DNA of 64,000 bases from contig WOZM01000242.1 in assembly GCA_011620265.1 (NCBI GenBank), positions 16,174 to 80,173 on the forward strand. The letters run 5' to 3'. Positions within the stretch are counted from its first letter, which is position 1, and every line of letters starts with the position of its first letter. Below are positions 9,273-20,893 of the stretch, piece after piece. A program made the translations under genes and the position numbers. This stretch comes from Paracoccaceae bacterium (GTDB lineage Bacteria > Pseudomonadota > Alphaproteobacteria > Rhodobacterales > Rhodobacteraceae). The notes under the pieces were generated by a model. The model did no database searches and had not been told where the DNA came from. It saw nothing but the letters and a program-made list of their open reading frames with translations.

Positions 9273-10073
9273 TCAGGCCATCGACATTGTTGCCAGCATC
9301 GCCTCGATTCGCGGCACGTCCTCGGGATTGTTCAGCTCCCAGAACTGGCGGCCGCGCGCCTCGACCTCGACGCAGAGAACCGGACGCTCCCGCTCCAGGA
9401 ACCTGAGCTGCTCCAGCCCTTCCAGCCCTTCGAGCGGCCCCGCCTCCCAGCGCGGATAGGCGGCGAGTGCCGAGGGACGGTAGGCATAGACCCCGACATG
9501 ATGGAAGACCGGCGTCGCCTCGTCGTCCGCGTAACGGCGGCCGGTATAGGGGATGACCTCCTTCGAGAAATAGAGCGCCTTGTGATCGCGCCCGAACACC
9601 GCCGTCGTGCCGCCGACGCGGCCTTCACGGCGATCCTGCAGAAATCCGTTCAGCGCCGCGCCGTCGCAGCGCAGGACCGGCGTGGCGACCTCGGCCACCG
9701 GATCGGCGCTGAGCCCCTCGACAAGGGATTCGACGAACCAGTGCGGGGTCAGCGGCGCATCGCCTTGCAGGTTCACGACGATCTCGAACCCGCCGCCCAG
9801 CCGGTCGAAGGCCTCGGCGCAGCGCTCGGTTCCGTTGCGGCAGGTGTCGGAGGTCATCACGACCTCGGCCCCGAAGCCTTCCGACACGGCGCGGATGCGC
9901 GCGTCGTCGGTCGCCACCACCACGCGGCCGACGCCGCCGACCTGCATCGCCGCCTCCCAGCTGCGCTGGATCAGGGTGCGCGCCTGCCCGTCGGCGCCCC
10001 GCAGTTCCACCAGCGGCTTGCCGGGATAACGGGACGACGCGTAGCGCGCCGGTATGACGATGAGAACGCTCAA
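9273..10073 (-). CDS. kdsB: 3-deoxy-manno-octulosonate cytidylyltransferase
   Basis: 266 aa; MSVLIVIPARYASSRYPGKPLVELRG...RCAEAFDRLGGGFEIVVNLQGDAPL. Confidence 0.93.
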   Translation of the reverse strand: MSVLIVIPARYASSRYPGKPLVELRGADGQARTLIQRSWEAAMQVGGVGRVVVATDDARIRAVSEGFGAEVVMTSDTCRNGTERCAEAFDRLGGGFEIVVNLQGDAPLTPHWFVESLVEGLSADPVAEVATPVLRCDGAALNGFLQDRREGRVGGTTAVFGRDHKALYFSKEVIPYTGRRYADDEATPVFHHVGVYAYRPSALAAYPRWEAGPLEGLEGLEQLRFLERERPVLCVEVEARGRQFWELNNPEDVPRIEAMLATMSMA

Positions 10074-10867
10074 TCTTTCACCAGAAGCACGCCCGGCGCA
10101 TAGGCGATGAAGAAGGGATTGGCGAAGCCCGGCTTGCCATAGGTGAAGGGCGTGTGATCGTCGAAGTTCACGACCTCGCCGCCAGCGGCCCGCAGCACCG
10201 CGTCACCGGCCGCCGTGTCCCACTCCATCGTCCGGCCGAGGCGCGGGTAGAGGTCGGCCTCCCCGGTCGCGACGAGGCAGAATTTCAGGCTTGATCCCGC
10301 GCTCGTCATGTCGCGGACGGCATAGCGGGCGATATAGTCGTCGGTCGCCTGATCGCGGTGCGACTTCGACGCCACCACCATCAGCCCCCGGTTGTCGGGC
10401 ACCGAGACGCTGATCGGCTTCCAGGCGCCGGGGCGATCCTTCTCGAACGGCCCGTCCTCCTCGACCGCGCGGCCATCGGCGAGCGTGTAGAAGAGCCGCC
10501 CCTTCGCCGGCGCATAGACGACGCCCCGGAGCGGCACACCATCCTCGACATAGGCGATGTTCACGGTGAAATCGCCGCGCCGCTTGACGAATTCCTTGGT
10601 CCCGTCGAGCGGATCGACGATGAGGAAGGTGGAGACGACCTGGGCATGGCTCTCGGCCTGTTCCTCGGTCACCAGCGCGACCTGCGGGAACGCCTCGGCC
10701 AGGCCTTCCGAGATCAGCGCGTCCGCGGCCTCGTCGGCTTCGGTCACCGGGCTTTCGTCCGACTTCGTCCGCACCTCGAAATCGGGCGCGTTGTAGACCT
10801 CCATGATCCGGTCTCCGGCCTCGAGCGCCAGGCGGCGCATGACATGGGTCAGGTGATCGAAATCCAC
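10070..10867 (-). CDS. cysQ: 3'(2'),5'-bisphosphate (PAP) nucleotidase
   Basis: GTG start near 10867; SPVTEADEAADALISEGL...FLIVDPLDGTKEFVKRRGDFTVNIAYVEDG...EWDTAAGDAVLRAAGG; 4-nt overlap with kdsB. Confidence 0.92.
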   Translation of the reverse strand: MDFDHLTHVMRRLALEAGDRIMEVYNAPDFEVRTKSDESPVTEADEAADALISEGLAEAFPQVALVTEEQAESHAQVVSTFLIVDPLDGTKEFVKRRGDFTVNIAYVEDGVPLRGVVYAPAKGRLFYTLADGRAVEEDGPFEKDRPGAWKPISVSVPDNRGLMVVASKSHRDQATDDYIARYAVRDMTSAGSSLKFCLVATGEADLYPRLGRTMEWDTAAGDAVLRAAGGEVVNFDDHTPFTYGKPGFANPFFIAYAPGVLLVKD

Positions 10868-11000
10868 GGCAGGTCTCCTCGTCGGCCCGAGTTGATTGGC
10901 GGGGCGGTTAACCTTATGATCGCCCGCTAAGGGAACGGCAAGATTTCCCGGCCAGAAAAGGCCGGCGGAAACGGCAGCACGGGCGGAAACGGCAAAGATC

Positions 11001-11822
11001 ATGTTCAGGGTCCAGACGCGCGCGACCGGACTGAGTTCGGCTCTGGTGATTCTGGAGCTGGTCTACCACAGCACCGTGCGCTCGATCCGGCGCGGACACC
11101 GCAACGCGCTGATGGGGGTCATCAACAACATCCTGCAGACGGTCATCTTCGTCGGCGTCTTCTACGTGATGTTCACCGTCCTCGGCCTGCGCGGCAATGC
11201 GATCCGGGGCGACTTCATCGTCTACCTCATGTCGGGCATCTTCCTCTTCATGACCAATACCAAGACGATGGGCGCGGTGGTCGGCTCCGAAGGGCCGACC
11301 TCGGCGATGATGCTGCATGCGCCGATGAACACCGCGATCGCCATCGGCTCCTCGGCGCTCGCGGCGCTTTATACGCAGGTCCTGTCGATGGTCGTGGTGC
11401 TCGGCGTCTACCACATGGCGTTCGAGCCGGTTCATATCGACGATCCGATCGGCGCGATGGGCATGGTCATCCTCGCCTGGCTGAACGGCGTCAGCGTCGG
11501 CATGCTGGTGCTGGCGATCAAGCCCTGGTGGCCGGGTTTCGCGAGCATCGCGCAGACGATCTACTCGCGGGCCAACATGATCGCCTCGGGGAAGATGTTC
11601 GTCGCCAACACGTTGTCCGGCACGATGCTGGCGATGTTCGACTGGAACCCGCTCTTCCACATCATCGACCAGGCTCGCGGATACGCCTTCATCAACTACA
11701 ACCCGCGCAATTCGAGTCTTGAATATCCGATCTACGTCACCCTCGCGCTGATCATGGTCGGCCTTGTCGGCGAATTCCACGCCCGCAAGAACGCCTCGAT
11801 CAGCTGGACCGCGGGCCGCTAA
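11001..11822 (+). CDS. ABC-2 type transporter permease (polysaccharide/capsule export-like)
   Basis: 273 aa, multiple hydrophobic segments; N-terminal STVRSIRRGHRNALMGVINNILQTVIFVGVFYVMF; KpsM/Wzm-like by eye. Confidence 0.75.
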   Translation: MFRVQTRATGLSSALVILELVYHSTVRSIRRGHRNALMGVINNILQTVIFVGVFYVMFTVLGLRGNAIRGDFIVYLMSGIFLFMTNTKTMGAVVGSEGPTSAMMLHAPMNTAIAIGSSALAALYTQVLSMVVVLGVYHMAFEPVHIDDPIGAMGMVILAWLNGVSVGMLVLAIKPWWPGFASIAQTIYSRANMIASGKMFVANTLSGTMLAMFDWNPLFHIIDQARGYAFINYNPRNSSLEYPIYVTLALIMVGLVGEFHARKNASISWTAGR

Positions 11823-11823
11823 A

Positions 11824-11911
11824 GCGCTTCGGGTTTATACTGAGATGACAAGTATCGGAATTCGACCGAAAAGGGTTCGAATTCCGGTTCAAGGTAGACC
11901 CGAAACGCTAT
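11824..11911. repeat. Nested imperfect palindromic element (possible REP/MITE-like repeat or terminator)
   Basis: Outer arms AGCGCTTCGGGTTTA / TAGACCCGAAACGCT (13/15 complementary); inner arms CGGAATTCG / CGAATTCCG perfect. Confidence 0.7.
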
Positions 11912-11939
11912 GGGACGATCCGCATTCCCCGGATGCGGG

Positions 11940-12611
11940 CTAATCGACGACCCGCAGCGTCAGGTTGATCCGCCCGCTGCCCGGCAGGAGCATCGAGGTG
12001 CCCGGCGCGATCCGGTCGACCCCGTGATAGGCGAGCCGCGCGGCCCCGCCGAGGATCAGGACATCGCCCGACCGCAGCCAGACGCTTTCCGTTCTGCCGC
12101 CGCGCTCGGTGCCGCCGATGCGGAACCGCGCGTCGTCGCCGAGGCTGATGGACAGAACCGGCCAGCTGAAATCGGCCTCGTCCCGATCCTGGTGAAGCCC
12201 CATCCGCGCAGCCTCGCCGTAGACGTTCACGAGGCAGCAATCGGGATCGCGCGCCGTCCCGACGAGCCGGTGCCAGATCGCCAGCACCTGCGCCGGGATC
12301 GGCGGCCAGTCGCCCCCCTCCGGGTGCCGCTCGGCATAGCGATAGCCCTTGCGGTCGGAATACCAGCCGTACCTGCCGGCCGAGGTCATCCTGACCGACA
12401 TCGGCTTGCCCCAGGGCGTGAGCGGCGAGAAGAGCGGCGCGGCGGCAACGACGGTTCTGATATCCTCCACCATCGCCGCCTGCTCGCCCGGATCGAGATA
12501 CCCCGAAAAGAGCCTGGCTCCGCCGATCGTTGCCGATGGCAGCGGGATCGGATGCGGATCGGAACAATCTTTGCGGTTTTCCACGAATTCACCCTGTTTT
12601 TCGCCGGCCAA
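11940..12611 (-). CDS. alkB: Alpha-ketoglutarate-dependent dioxygenase AlkB
   Basis: 223 aa (start uncertain); LVNVYGEAARMGLHQDRDEADFSWPVLSISLGDDARFRIGG...GGAARLAYHGVDRI. Confidence 0.9.
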   Translation of the reverse strand: MAGEKQGEFVENRKDCSDPHPIPLPSATIGGARLFSGYLDPGEQAAMVEDIRTVVAAAPLFSPLTPWGKPMSVRMTSAGRYGWYSDRKGYRYAERHPEGGDWPPIPAQVLAIWHRLVGTARDPDCCLVNVYGEAARMGLHQDRDEADFSWPVLSISLGDDARFRIGGTERGGRTESVWLRSGDVLILGGAARLAYHGVDRIAPGTSMLLPGSGRINLTLRVVD

Positions 12612-12616
12612 GGACG

Positions 12617-12645
12617 CTTGCAGCGCTCATGACCGCTCCTTATAT
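12617..12645 (+). promoter_or_regulatory. Candidate RpoH (sigma-32) promoter for dnaKJ
   Basis: CTTG (12617-12620) - N18 - CTTATAT (12639-12645), matching alphaproteobacterial RpoH consensus CTTG-N17/18-CYTATNT. Confidence 0.65.
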
Positions 12646-12750
12646 ACCCCACGAAGCCGGTCGGGTATGCCCGGCCGAAATCTTGGGATCGGGGCCAGGG
12701 GCCGCAATCGGGTCTGACCCCAGAACATCGCCGAAGGAAAGGTTTAAAAA

Positions 12751-14667
<1,917 letters not shown>

Positions 14668-14738
14668 CGCGACCGGAACCACAGGGGCCGGCCCGATTTC
14701 GCTCGGGTCGGCCCACGTGTTCCCCGAAAGGGCGAAGA

Positions 14739-15893
14739 ATGGCGAAACGCGATTTTTACGAGGTTCTGGGCGTCTCGCGCGGCGCATCCGCCGATGAGAT
14801 CAAGAAGGCCTATCGCAGCAAGGCCAAGGAACTCCACCCCGACCGCAACAAGGACAAGCCCGAATCCGAGGCCCAGTTCAAGGAAGTGAACGAGGCCTAC
14901 GAGGTCCTGAAGGACGACACCAAGAAGGCGGCCTATGACCGCTTCGGCCATGCGGCATTCGAGGGCGGCATGGGCGGGGGCCCGCGCGGCGGGCCGCAGG
15001 GCGGCTACGGCCAGGGCGACTTCGCCTCGGCCTTCTCCGACGTGTTCGAGGATCTCTTCGGCGACTTCATGGGCGGACGCGGCGGCGGGGGCGGCCGGCA
15101 GCGTGCCCAGCGCGGCTCCGACCTGCGCTACAACATGCGCGTGACGCTCGAGGAAGCCTTCAAGGGCGCGCAGAAGTCGATCACCGTGCCGACCTCGGTC
15201 GCCTGCACCGCCTGCAACGGCACCGGCGCCGAAGGCGGCGCCGAGCCGGTGACCTGCCCGACCTGTTCGGGCATGGGCAAGGTCCGCGCCCAGCAGGGCT
15301 TCTTCACGGTCGAACGGACCTGCCCGACCTGCGGCGGCCTCGGCCAGACGATCAAGAATCCCTGCAAGTCCTGCCACGGCGCCGGCCGGATCGAGAAGGA
15401 GCGTCAGCTCTCCGTCAACATCCCTGCCGGGGTGGAGACCGGAACCCGCATCCGGCTGGCCGGCGAGGGCGAGGCCGGCATGCGCGGCGGCCCCTCGGGC
15501 GATCTCTACATCTTCATCGAGGTGCGCGAACACGCGCTCTTCCAGCGCGACGGGATGAACCTTTACTGCCGGGTGCCGGTGGCGATGACCACCGCGACGC
15601 TCGGCGGCGAGGTCGAGGTGCCGACGATCGACGGTGGCCGCAGCCGGGTGAAGATCCCGGCCGGCGCCCAGACCGGCAAGCAGATGCGGCTTCGCGGCAA
15701 GGGCATGCCGGCGCTCCGTGGCGGCGGCACCGGCGACATGCTGATCGAGATCGCCGTGGAGACCCCGGTGAACCTGACCGGCAAGCAGAAAGAACTCTTG
15801 CGTGAATTCGAGCGGCTGAGCGAGGACAACAACCCCGAAGGCTCGTCCTTCTTCTCCAAGGTGCGGAGTTTCTGGGACGGGATGAAGGGGTGA
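14739..15893 (+). CDS. dnaJ: Molecular chaperone DnaJ
   Basis: 384 aa; J domain with HPD, G-rich region, CxxCxGxG zinc repeats. Confidence 0.99.
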   Translation: MAKRDFYEVLGVSRGASADEIKKAYRSKAKELHPDRNKDKPESEAQFKEVNEAYEVLKDDTKKAAYDRFGHAAFEGGMGGGPRGGPQGGYGQGDFASAFSDVFEDLFGDFMGGRGGGGGRQRAQRGSDLRYNMRVTLEEAFKGAQKSITVPTSVACTACNGTGAEGGAEPVTCPTCSGMGKVRAQQGFFTVERTCPTCGGLGQTIKNPCKSCHGAGRIEKERQLSVNIPAGVETGTRIRLAGEGEAGMRGGPSGDLYIFIEVREHALFQRDGMNLYCRVPVAMTTATLGGEVEVPTIDGGRSRVKIPAGAQTGKQMRLRGKGMPALRGGGTGDMLIEIAVETPVNLTGKQKELLREFERLSEDNNPEGSSFFSKVRSFWDGMKG

Positions 15894-15902
15894 GAGCCGA
15901 CC

Positions 15903-15927
15903 GCGATCGCTCCAGTGGAGCGATCGC
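15903..15927. terminator. Perfect hairpin downstream of dnaJ (possible terminator, no T-run)
   Basis: GCGATCGCTCC-AGT-GGAGCGATCGC, 11-bp perfect arms. Confidence 0.5.
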
Positions 15928-15987
15928 AGGCTCGAACGCACGCCGCGCAAGCTGCGGGCCGGGGGATCTCAAGCGACCTGCCTATCG

Positions 15988-16013
15988 GTAAGGTGGGTTT
16001 AAACCCACCTTAC
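15988..16013. repeat. 26-bp perfect palindrome between dnaJ and radC
   Basis: GTAAGGTGGGTTTAAACCCACCTTAC. Confidence 0.9.
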
Positions 16014-16041
16014 GATCGGTCCCGTTAACCATTCTTTCACC

Positions 16042-16824
16042 ATGCCCGACGACTCTTGCCGCATGGGACCGACTCGCGCCTTTCACGAAGCTCCGCTGCC
16101 GCTCTTCACGGGCGACGAGGCGCCGGAACTCGCGCTGCCCCAGGGCCGCCTGCCTTCCTACATCAAGGATCACCGCCAGCGCCTCCGCGCCCGCTTCATG
16201 GACGGCGGCGCCACCGCGATGCCGGATTACGAGCTTCTGGAGCTTGTCCTCTTCCGCGCCATCCCGCGCCAGGACGTGAAACCCCTCGCCCGGCGGCTGC
16301 TCGACACATTCGGCGATTTCAACCGCGTCCTCTCCGCCCCCGCATCGCGGCTGACCGAGGTGCAGGGCGTCGGCGACGCCGTGGTGCAGGAGCTGAAGAT
16401 CGTCGAGGCCGCCGCCCACCGGCTCGCGCGGGCGAAGGTCATGCACCGCGCCGTCCTGTCATCGTGGGAGCAGCTTCTCGACTATTGCCGCACCTCGATG
16501 GCGCACCGCGAAACCGAACAGTTCCGCGTCCTCTATCTCGACCGCAAGAACGTGCTCGTCGCCGACGAGGAACAGGCGCGCGGCACCGTCGATCACGTGC
16601 CGGTCTATCCGCGCGAAGTGGTCAAGCGGGCGCTGGAACTGAACGCGAGCGCGCTCATCCTCGTCCACAACCACCCGTCAGGCGATCCGACCCCGTCGGA
16701 GGCCGACATCGCCGTGACCGGCCAGATCCAGGACGCCGCGAAGGTGATGGGGATCGTGCTCCACGACCACCTCATCATCGGCAAGTCGTGCGAGCTCAGC
16801 TTCCGCTCGGAAGGCTATCTCTAG
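16042..16824 (+). CDS. radC: RadC/MPN-domain DNA repair protein
   Basis: 260 aa; LNASALILVHNHPSGDPTPSEADIAVT (JAMM motif); start may be 16042 or 16063. Confidence 0.93.
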   Translation: MPDDSCRMGPTRAFHEAPLPLFTGDEAPELALPQGRLPSYIKDHRQRLRARFMDGGATAMPDYELLELVLFRAIPRQDVKPLARRLLDTFGDFNRVLSAPASRLTEVQGVGDAVVQELKIVEAAAHRLARAKVMHRAVLSSWEQLLDYCRTSMAHRETEQFRVLYLDRKNVLVADEEQARGTVDHVPVYPREVVKRALELNASALILVHNHPSGDPTPSEADIAVTGQIQDAAKVMGIVLHDHLIIGKSCELSFRSEGYL

Positions 16825-16828
16825 CCGG

Positions 16829-17980
16829 TCACTTTCCGCTCAGCGCCACCGCGACCGGCGCGACCGCGACCGGGCCGAGGCTCAGCATCAGGAAATCGCC
16901 GACCGCGTCGCAGCCGGGCATCGCGAAGCTGAGGGGTTCGCTCTCGACAGCCGCACCCGGCGCCATCCGCAGCGTCGCGCCGTCCAGCGCACGGCCGCAG
17001 GTCGCGGCGCTCACCTCGGCCTCGATCACCACCTCGTCGACCCGTGTCGCCGCCGGCGCGGTATAGACCTCGGCCAGCATCGGACGGTCGACGGCGGGAT
17101 CGCCGAGGACGGTCAGGAACCCGCCATCGGAGGTTGCGCGGTCGCGCGGCCGGGCGGCCGAGACATGGCCGGGCGCGCCGAACGCCGCCCCGTTCTCGAA
17201 GGCGCTGAGATGGAAGCCCTCGGCCCCCTCCCACTGCACCGCGATGCGGCTGAGCGCGTCGAGCCCGGTCACGTCATGCGTGGCGCTCATCACCTCTTCG
17301 GTGCCGATGCGGACATCGACCTTCGCCTCGGCGTCCAGCGCCGGCAGCATCAGGTCGAGATCGCCGGCCTTGTCGGTCGCGGTCGCGAAGGTCAGGCCGG
17401 AATGGCTGATCACCACCCTCTCGTTCGGGAAGCAGGGGGCGGAGAGCGTCACCCGCAGCATCGCCCGCGCGGTCGCGTCGAGCGTCAGCGCGCTGTCGGC
17501 GCAGGCGATCCCGAAGACGCTGTAGGTCACGTCGGCTGCGGTCTCCGGCCGGACATAGCCCTTGTCGAGCCCGTCCAGGCGGGCCGCCAGAGCCGCCAGA
17601 AGCGTGGCGGCGACGAGCGGCTTCGGCTCCGCCGCGGGAAGGTCGGGCAGGCCGGGAACCGAGCGCGACGCCGCCACGTCGACGATCGCCTCGAGCATGT
17701 CCGGCGCGGGCGCCACGATCGGAGCCGGCGCTGCCGCCGGGACCGTCGCTTCGGCGGCGGCAGGTTCCATCGTGGGCGTCGCTGCGGGCGCAGATGTGGC
17801 AGAAGAGGCGGAGGCCAGCACCCCGGCGGTCGTCTCGACGCTCGCGAGAACCGGCTGTTCCACAGCATTCGTACCGCGCAACCTGGCACTGATCGCATCG
17901 CCGTTCTGCATCACATGGCCGGTTGCGGCCGCCAGAAAGAAGGTTGTGCCGACAGTGATCGCCCTGCGCTTGATCTGCAT
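16829..17980 (-). CDS. Exported protein of unknown function (Ala/Pro-rich linker, four-cysteine C-terminal region)
   Basis: MQIKRRAITVGTTFFLAAATGHVMQNGD signal-like N-terminus; no family recognised by eye. Confidence 0.7.
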   Translation of the reverse strand: MQIKRRAITVGTTFFLAAATGHVMQNGDAISARLRGTNAVEQPVLASVETTAGVLASASSATSAPAATPTMEPAAAEATVPAAAPAPIVAPAPDMLEAIVDVAASRSVPGLPDLPAAEPKPLVAATLLAALAARLDGLDKGYVRPETAADVTYSVFGIACADSALTLDATARAMLRVTLSAPCFPNERVVISHSGLTFATATDKAGDLDLMLPALDAEAKVDVRIGTEEVMSATHDVTGLDALSRIAVQWEGAEGFHLSAFENGAAFGAPGHVSAARPRDRATSDGGFLTVLGDPAVDRPMLAEVYTAPAATRVDEVVIEAEVSAATCGRALDGATLRMAPGAAVESEPLSFAMPGCDAVGDFLMLSLGPVAVAPVAVALSGK

Positions 17981-18123
17981 GATCCACTCCACATTCGTCC
18001 AGCTTCACGGCTAAAGCCGGAACGCGGCATGGGCGTGGCCTGACTTTGACCATGGCCGGCCGCCCCGAGGCGCGGAACCGCACAGGATGTTGAGGGGCGG
18101 GGCCGACTCCGTGCCAGATCGTG

Positions 18124-18155
18124 AAAAAGGCGGGCGACCCATCGGTCCGCCCGCC
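18124..18155 (-). terminator. Intrinsic terminator of secA
   Basis: Minus strand GGCGGGCGGACC-GATG-GGTCGCCCGCC followed by TTTTT. Confidence 0.8.
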
Positions 18156-18202
18156 ACATTTTCGCCACATCCGCGCCGGAAGTGGTTAACCCGCCCGCCG
18201 AC

Positions 18203-20893
18203 TCAGGCGAGTTTTCCGTGACAATGCTTGAACTTGTCGCCCGATCCGCAGGGGCAGGGATCGTTGCGCCCCGGATTGCCCCAGGTCGACGGATCGGTTT
18301 CGTCGAACCCCTCGACCAGCGGCGTCACCGCCGCCGCGACGGATACGACCGGCGCATTCAGCGCCGCCCGGCGTTCTTCCATCTGCTTGAAGAGCGCCTG
18401 CTGCTCCTCCTCGGTCATCGGCCGGACCTGAGCGAGCTTCAGCGTCACATCCTCGCGCAAGCTGTCGAGCAGTTTCTCGAAAAGCTGGAAAGCCTCGGTC
18501 TTGTATTCCGACAGGGGATCGCGCTGGGCATAGCCGCGGAACCCGACGACGGAGCGCAGATGCTCCAGCGTCACCAGATGCTCGCGCCACTTCGCGTCGA
18601 TCGTTTGCAGAAGGAACTGCTTCTCGATCTGCCGCATCGTGTCGGGCCCGAACGCCGCGGCCTTCTTCGCCATGAACTCGTCGGAGGCGGCATAGAGCCG
18701 CTCGCGCATCTCGTCCTGGTCGACGCCGTCCTCCTTCGCCCAGGCGATCACCGGCAGGTCGAGCGCCAGCTTCTCCAGCATCGCGGCATAAAGCCCCTCG
18801 GCGTTCCACTGGTCGGCATAGCTCTTCGGCGGCAGGAATTCGTCGACCAGATCGTCGATGACCTGATGCCGCATGTCCTGCGTGATCTCTTCGAGATCCT
18901 CGGCTTCCATGATCTCCAGCCGCTGGCTGAAGATCACCTTGCGCTGGTCGTTCATCACGTCGTCGAACTTCAGAAGTTGCTTGCGCATGTCGAAGTTGCG
19001 GCCCTCGACCTTGGCCTGCGCGCGCTCGAGCGACTTGTTCACCCAGGGATGGATGATCGCCTCGCCCTCCTTCATGCCCAAGGACGACAGCACCTTTTCC
19101 AGTTTTTCCGACCCGAAGATCCGCATCAGGTCGTCTTCGAGGCTGAGGTAGAACGACGACCGCCCCGGGTCGCCCTGCCGGCCCGAGCGGCCACGGAGCT
19201 GGTTGTCGATGCGCCGGCTTTCATGGCGTTCGGAGGCGAGTACGAAGAGCCCGCCGGCCTCCAGCACCTTCGCCTTTTCCTCGGCATGTTCGGCCTCGAT
19301 CCGGGCGCGCAACTCGTCGGGATGCGCCTCGGGATCGGCGGCCAGCGCCTCCATCACCTTCATCTCGACATTGCCGCCAAGCTGGATGTCGGTGCCGCGG
19401 CCGGCCATGTTGGTCGCGATGGTGACGGCGCCCAGCTTGCCGGCATCGGCGACGATCTTCGCCTCCTGCTCGTGCTGGCGGGCGTTGAGGACGTTGTGCG
19501 GGATGCCTTCCTTCTTCAGCATCTCGCTCAGCATCTCGGACTTCTCGATGGAGGTCGTGCCGACGAGGATCGGCTGACCCTTCTCGTGCGCCTTCTGGAT
19601 CCGCTTCAGCACCGCCTCGTATTTCTCGCGCTGGGTGCGGTAGACCTGATCGTGGTCGTCCTTCCGCGCGATGGGCTTGTTGGTCGGCACCTCGACGACG
19701 CCGAGCTTGTAGATGTCCATGAATTCCTCGGCCTCGGTCGCGGCCGTGCCGGTCATGCCGGCGAGCTTGTCGTAGAGCCGGAAGTAGTTCTGGAACGTCA
19801 CCGACGCCAGCGTCACGTTCTCGGGCTGGATCGTCACGCCTTCCTTCGCCTCGATCGCCTGGTGAAGGCCGTCCGACAGCCTCCGGCCCGGCATCATCCG
19901 GCCGGTGAATTCGTCGATCAGCACGATCTCGCCGTTGCGGACGATATAGTGCTGGTCCTTATGGAAGAGCTTGTGCGCCCGGAGCGCCTGATTGACGTGA
20001 TGGACGATGGTCGTCGATTCCGGATCATAGAGCGTCTGCCCCTCGGGCAGCACGCCCGCCGCCCAGAGCCGCTGCTCCACGGCTTCGTTGCCGGCCTCGG
20101 TGAAGGTGGCGTTGCGCTGCTTTTCGTCGAGCTTGTAGTGCGCTTCCTCAAGTTCCGGGATGAACTTGTCGAGCGTGACGTAAAGCTCCGAGCGGTCCTG
20201 GCTCGGCCCTGAGATGATCAGCGGCGTCCGCGCCTCGTCGATCAGGATGCTGTCGACCTCGTCGACGATCGCGAAGGCGTGGTCGCGCTGCATCATGTCC
20301 TCGATCGTCGCGCGCATGTTGTCGCGCAGATAGTCGAAGCCCAGCTCGTTGTTCGTCGCATAGGTGATGTCGGACTTGTAGGCCGCGCGCTTTTCCTCGG
20401 CGTCCTGGAACGGATAGACCACCCCGGTCGTAAGACCGAGCGCGCCATAGACCTTGCTCATCCACTCCGCGTCGCGCTTGGCGAGGTAGTCGTTCACCGT
20501 GACGATATGGACGCCCTTGCCTGAGAGCGCGTTGAGATAGGCCGGGAAGGTCGCGACCAGCGTCTTGCCCTCGCCGGTCTTCATCTCGGCGATATTGCCC
20601 TGATGCAGGAAGATCCCGCCCATGAGCTGCACGTCGAAGGCTCGCAAGCCGAGCGCCCGCCGCGCGGCCTCGCGGCAATTGGCGAAGGCTTCCGGAAGCA
20701 CCGAGTCGAGGCTTTCGCCGTTCGCGACGCGCTCCCTGAGCGCGGCGGTCCGTTCCTTGATGCCTTCGTCGGTCAGGGCCTGGAACTCGGGTTCCAGCGC
20801 ATTGATCTTTTCCACCAGCGGGCGGACCGACTTGACCTTGCGGTCATTCGGCGTGCCGAAGACCTTCTTCGCGATTGTTCCGAGGCCCAGCAT
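18203..20893 (-). CDS. secA: Preprotein translocase subunit SecA
   Basis: From [37 protein letters not shown]-terminal [14 protein letters not shown] zinc motif. Confidence 0.98.
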   Translation of the reverse strand: MLGLGTIAKKVFGTPNDRKVKSVRPLVEKINALEPEFQALTDEGIKERTAALRERVANGESLDSVLPEAFANCREAARRALGLRAFDVQLMGGIFLHQGNIAEMKTGEGKTLVATFPAYLNALSGKGVHIVTVNDYLAKRDAEWMSKVYGALGLTTGVVYPFQDAEEKRAAYKSDITYATNNELGFDYLRDNMRATIEDMMQRDHAFAIVDEVDSILIDEARTPLIISGPSQDRSELYVTLDKFIPELEEAHYKLDEKQRNATFTEAGNEAVEQRLWAAGVLPEGQTLYDPESTTIVHHVNQALRAHKLFHKDQHYIVRNGEIVLIDEFTGRMMPGRRLSDGLHQAIEAKEGVTIQPENVTLASVTFQNYFRLYDKLAGMTGTAATEAEEFMDIYKLGVVEVPTNKPIARKDDHDQVYRTQREKYEAVLKRIQKAHEKGQPILVGTTSIEKSEMLSEMLKKEGIPHNVLNARQHEQEAKIVADAGKLGAVTIATNMAGRGTDIQLGGNVEMKVMEALAADPEAHPDELRARIEAEHAEEKAKVLEAGGLFVLASERHESRRIDNQLRGRSGRQGDPGRSSFYLSLEDDLMRIFGSEKLEKVLSSLGMKEGEAIIHPWVNKSLERAQAKVEGRNFDMRKQLLKFDDVMNDQRKVIFSQRLEIMEAEDLEEITQDMRHQVIDDLVDEFLPPKSYADQWNAEGLYAAMLEKLALDLPVIAWAKEDGVDQDEMRERLYAASDEFMAKKAAAFGPDTMRQIEKQFLLQTIDAKWREHLVTLEHLRSVVGFRGYAQRDPLSEYKTEAFQLFEKLLDSLREDVTLKLAQVRPMTEEEQQALFKQMEERRAALNAPVVSVAAAVTPLVEGFDETDPSTWGNPGRNDPCPCGSGDKFKHCHGKLA

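Noticed and set aside
11860-11900. GGTTCGAATTCC resembling a tRNA T-loop
   Set aside because: No acceptor, D-arm or anticodon arm can be folded around it; it is the inner arm of the nested palindrome at 11824-11911.
18182-20212. 676-aa open frame antisense to secA
   Set aside because: Antisense artefact; secA motifs dominate the other strand.
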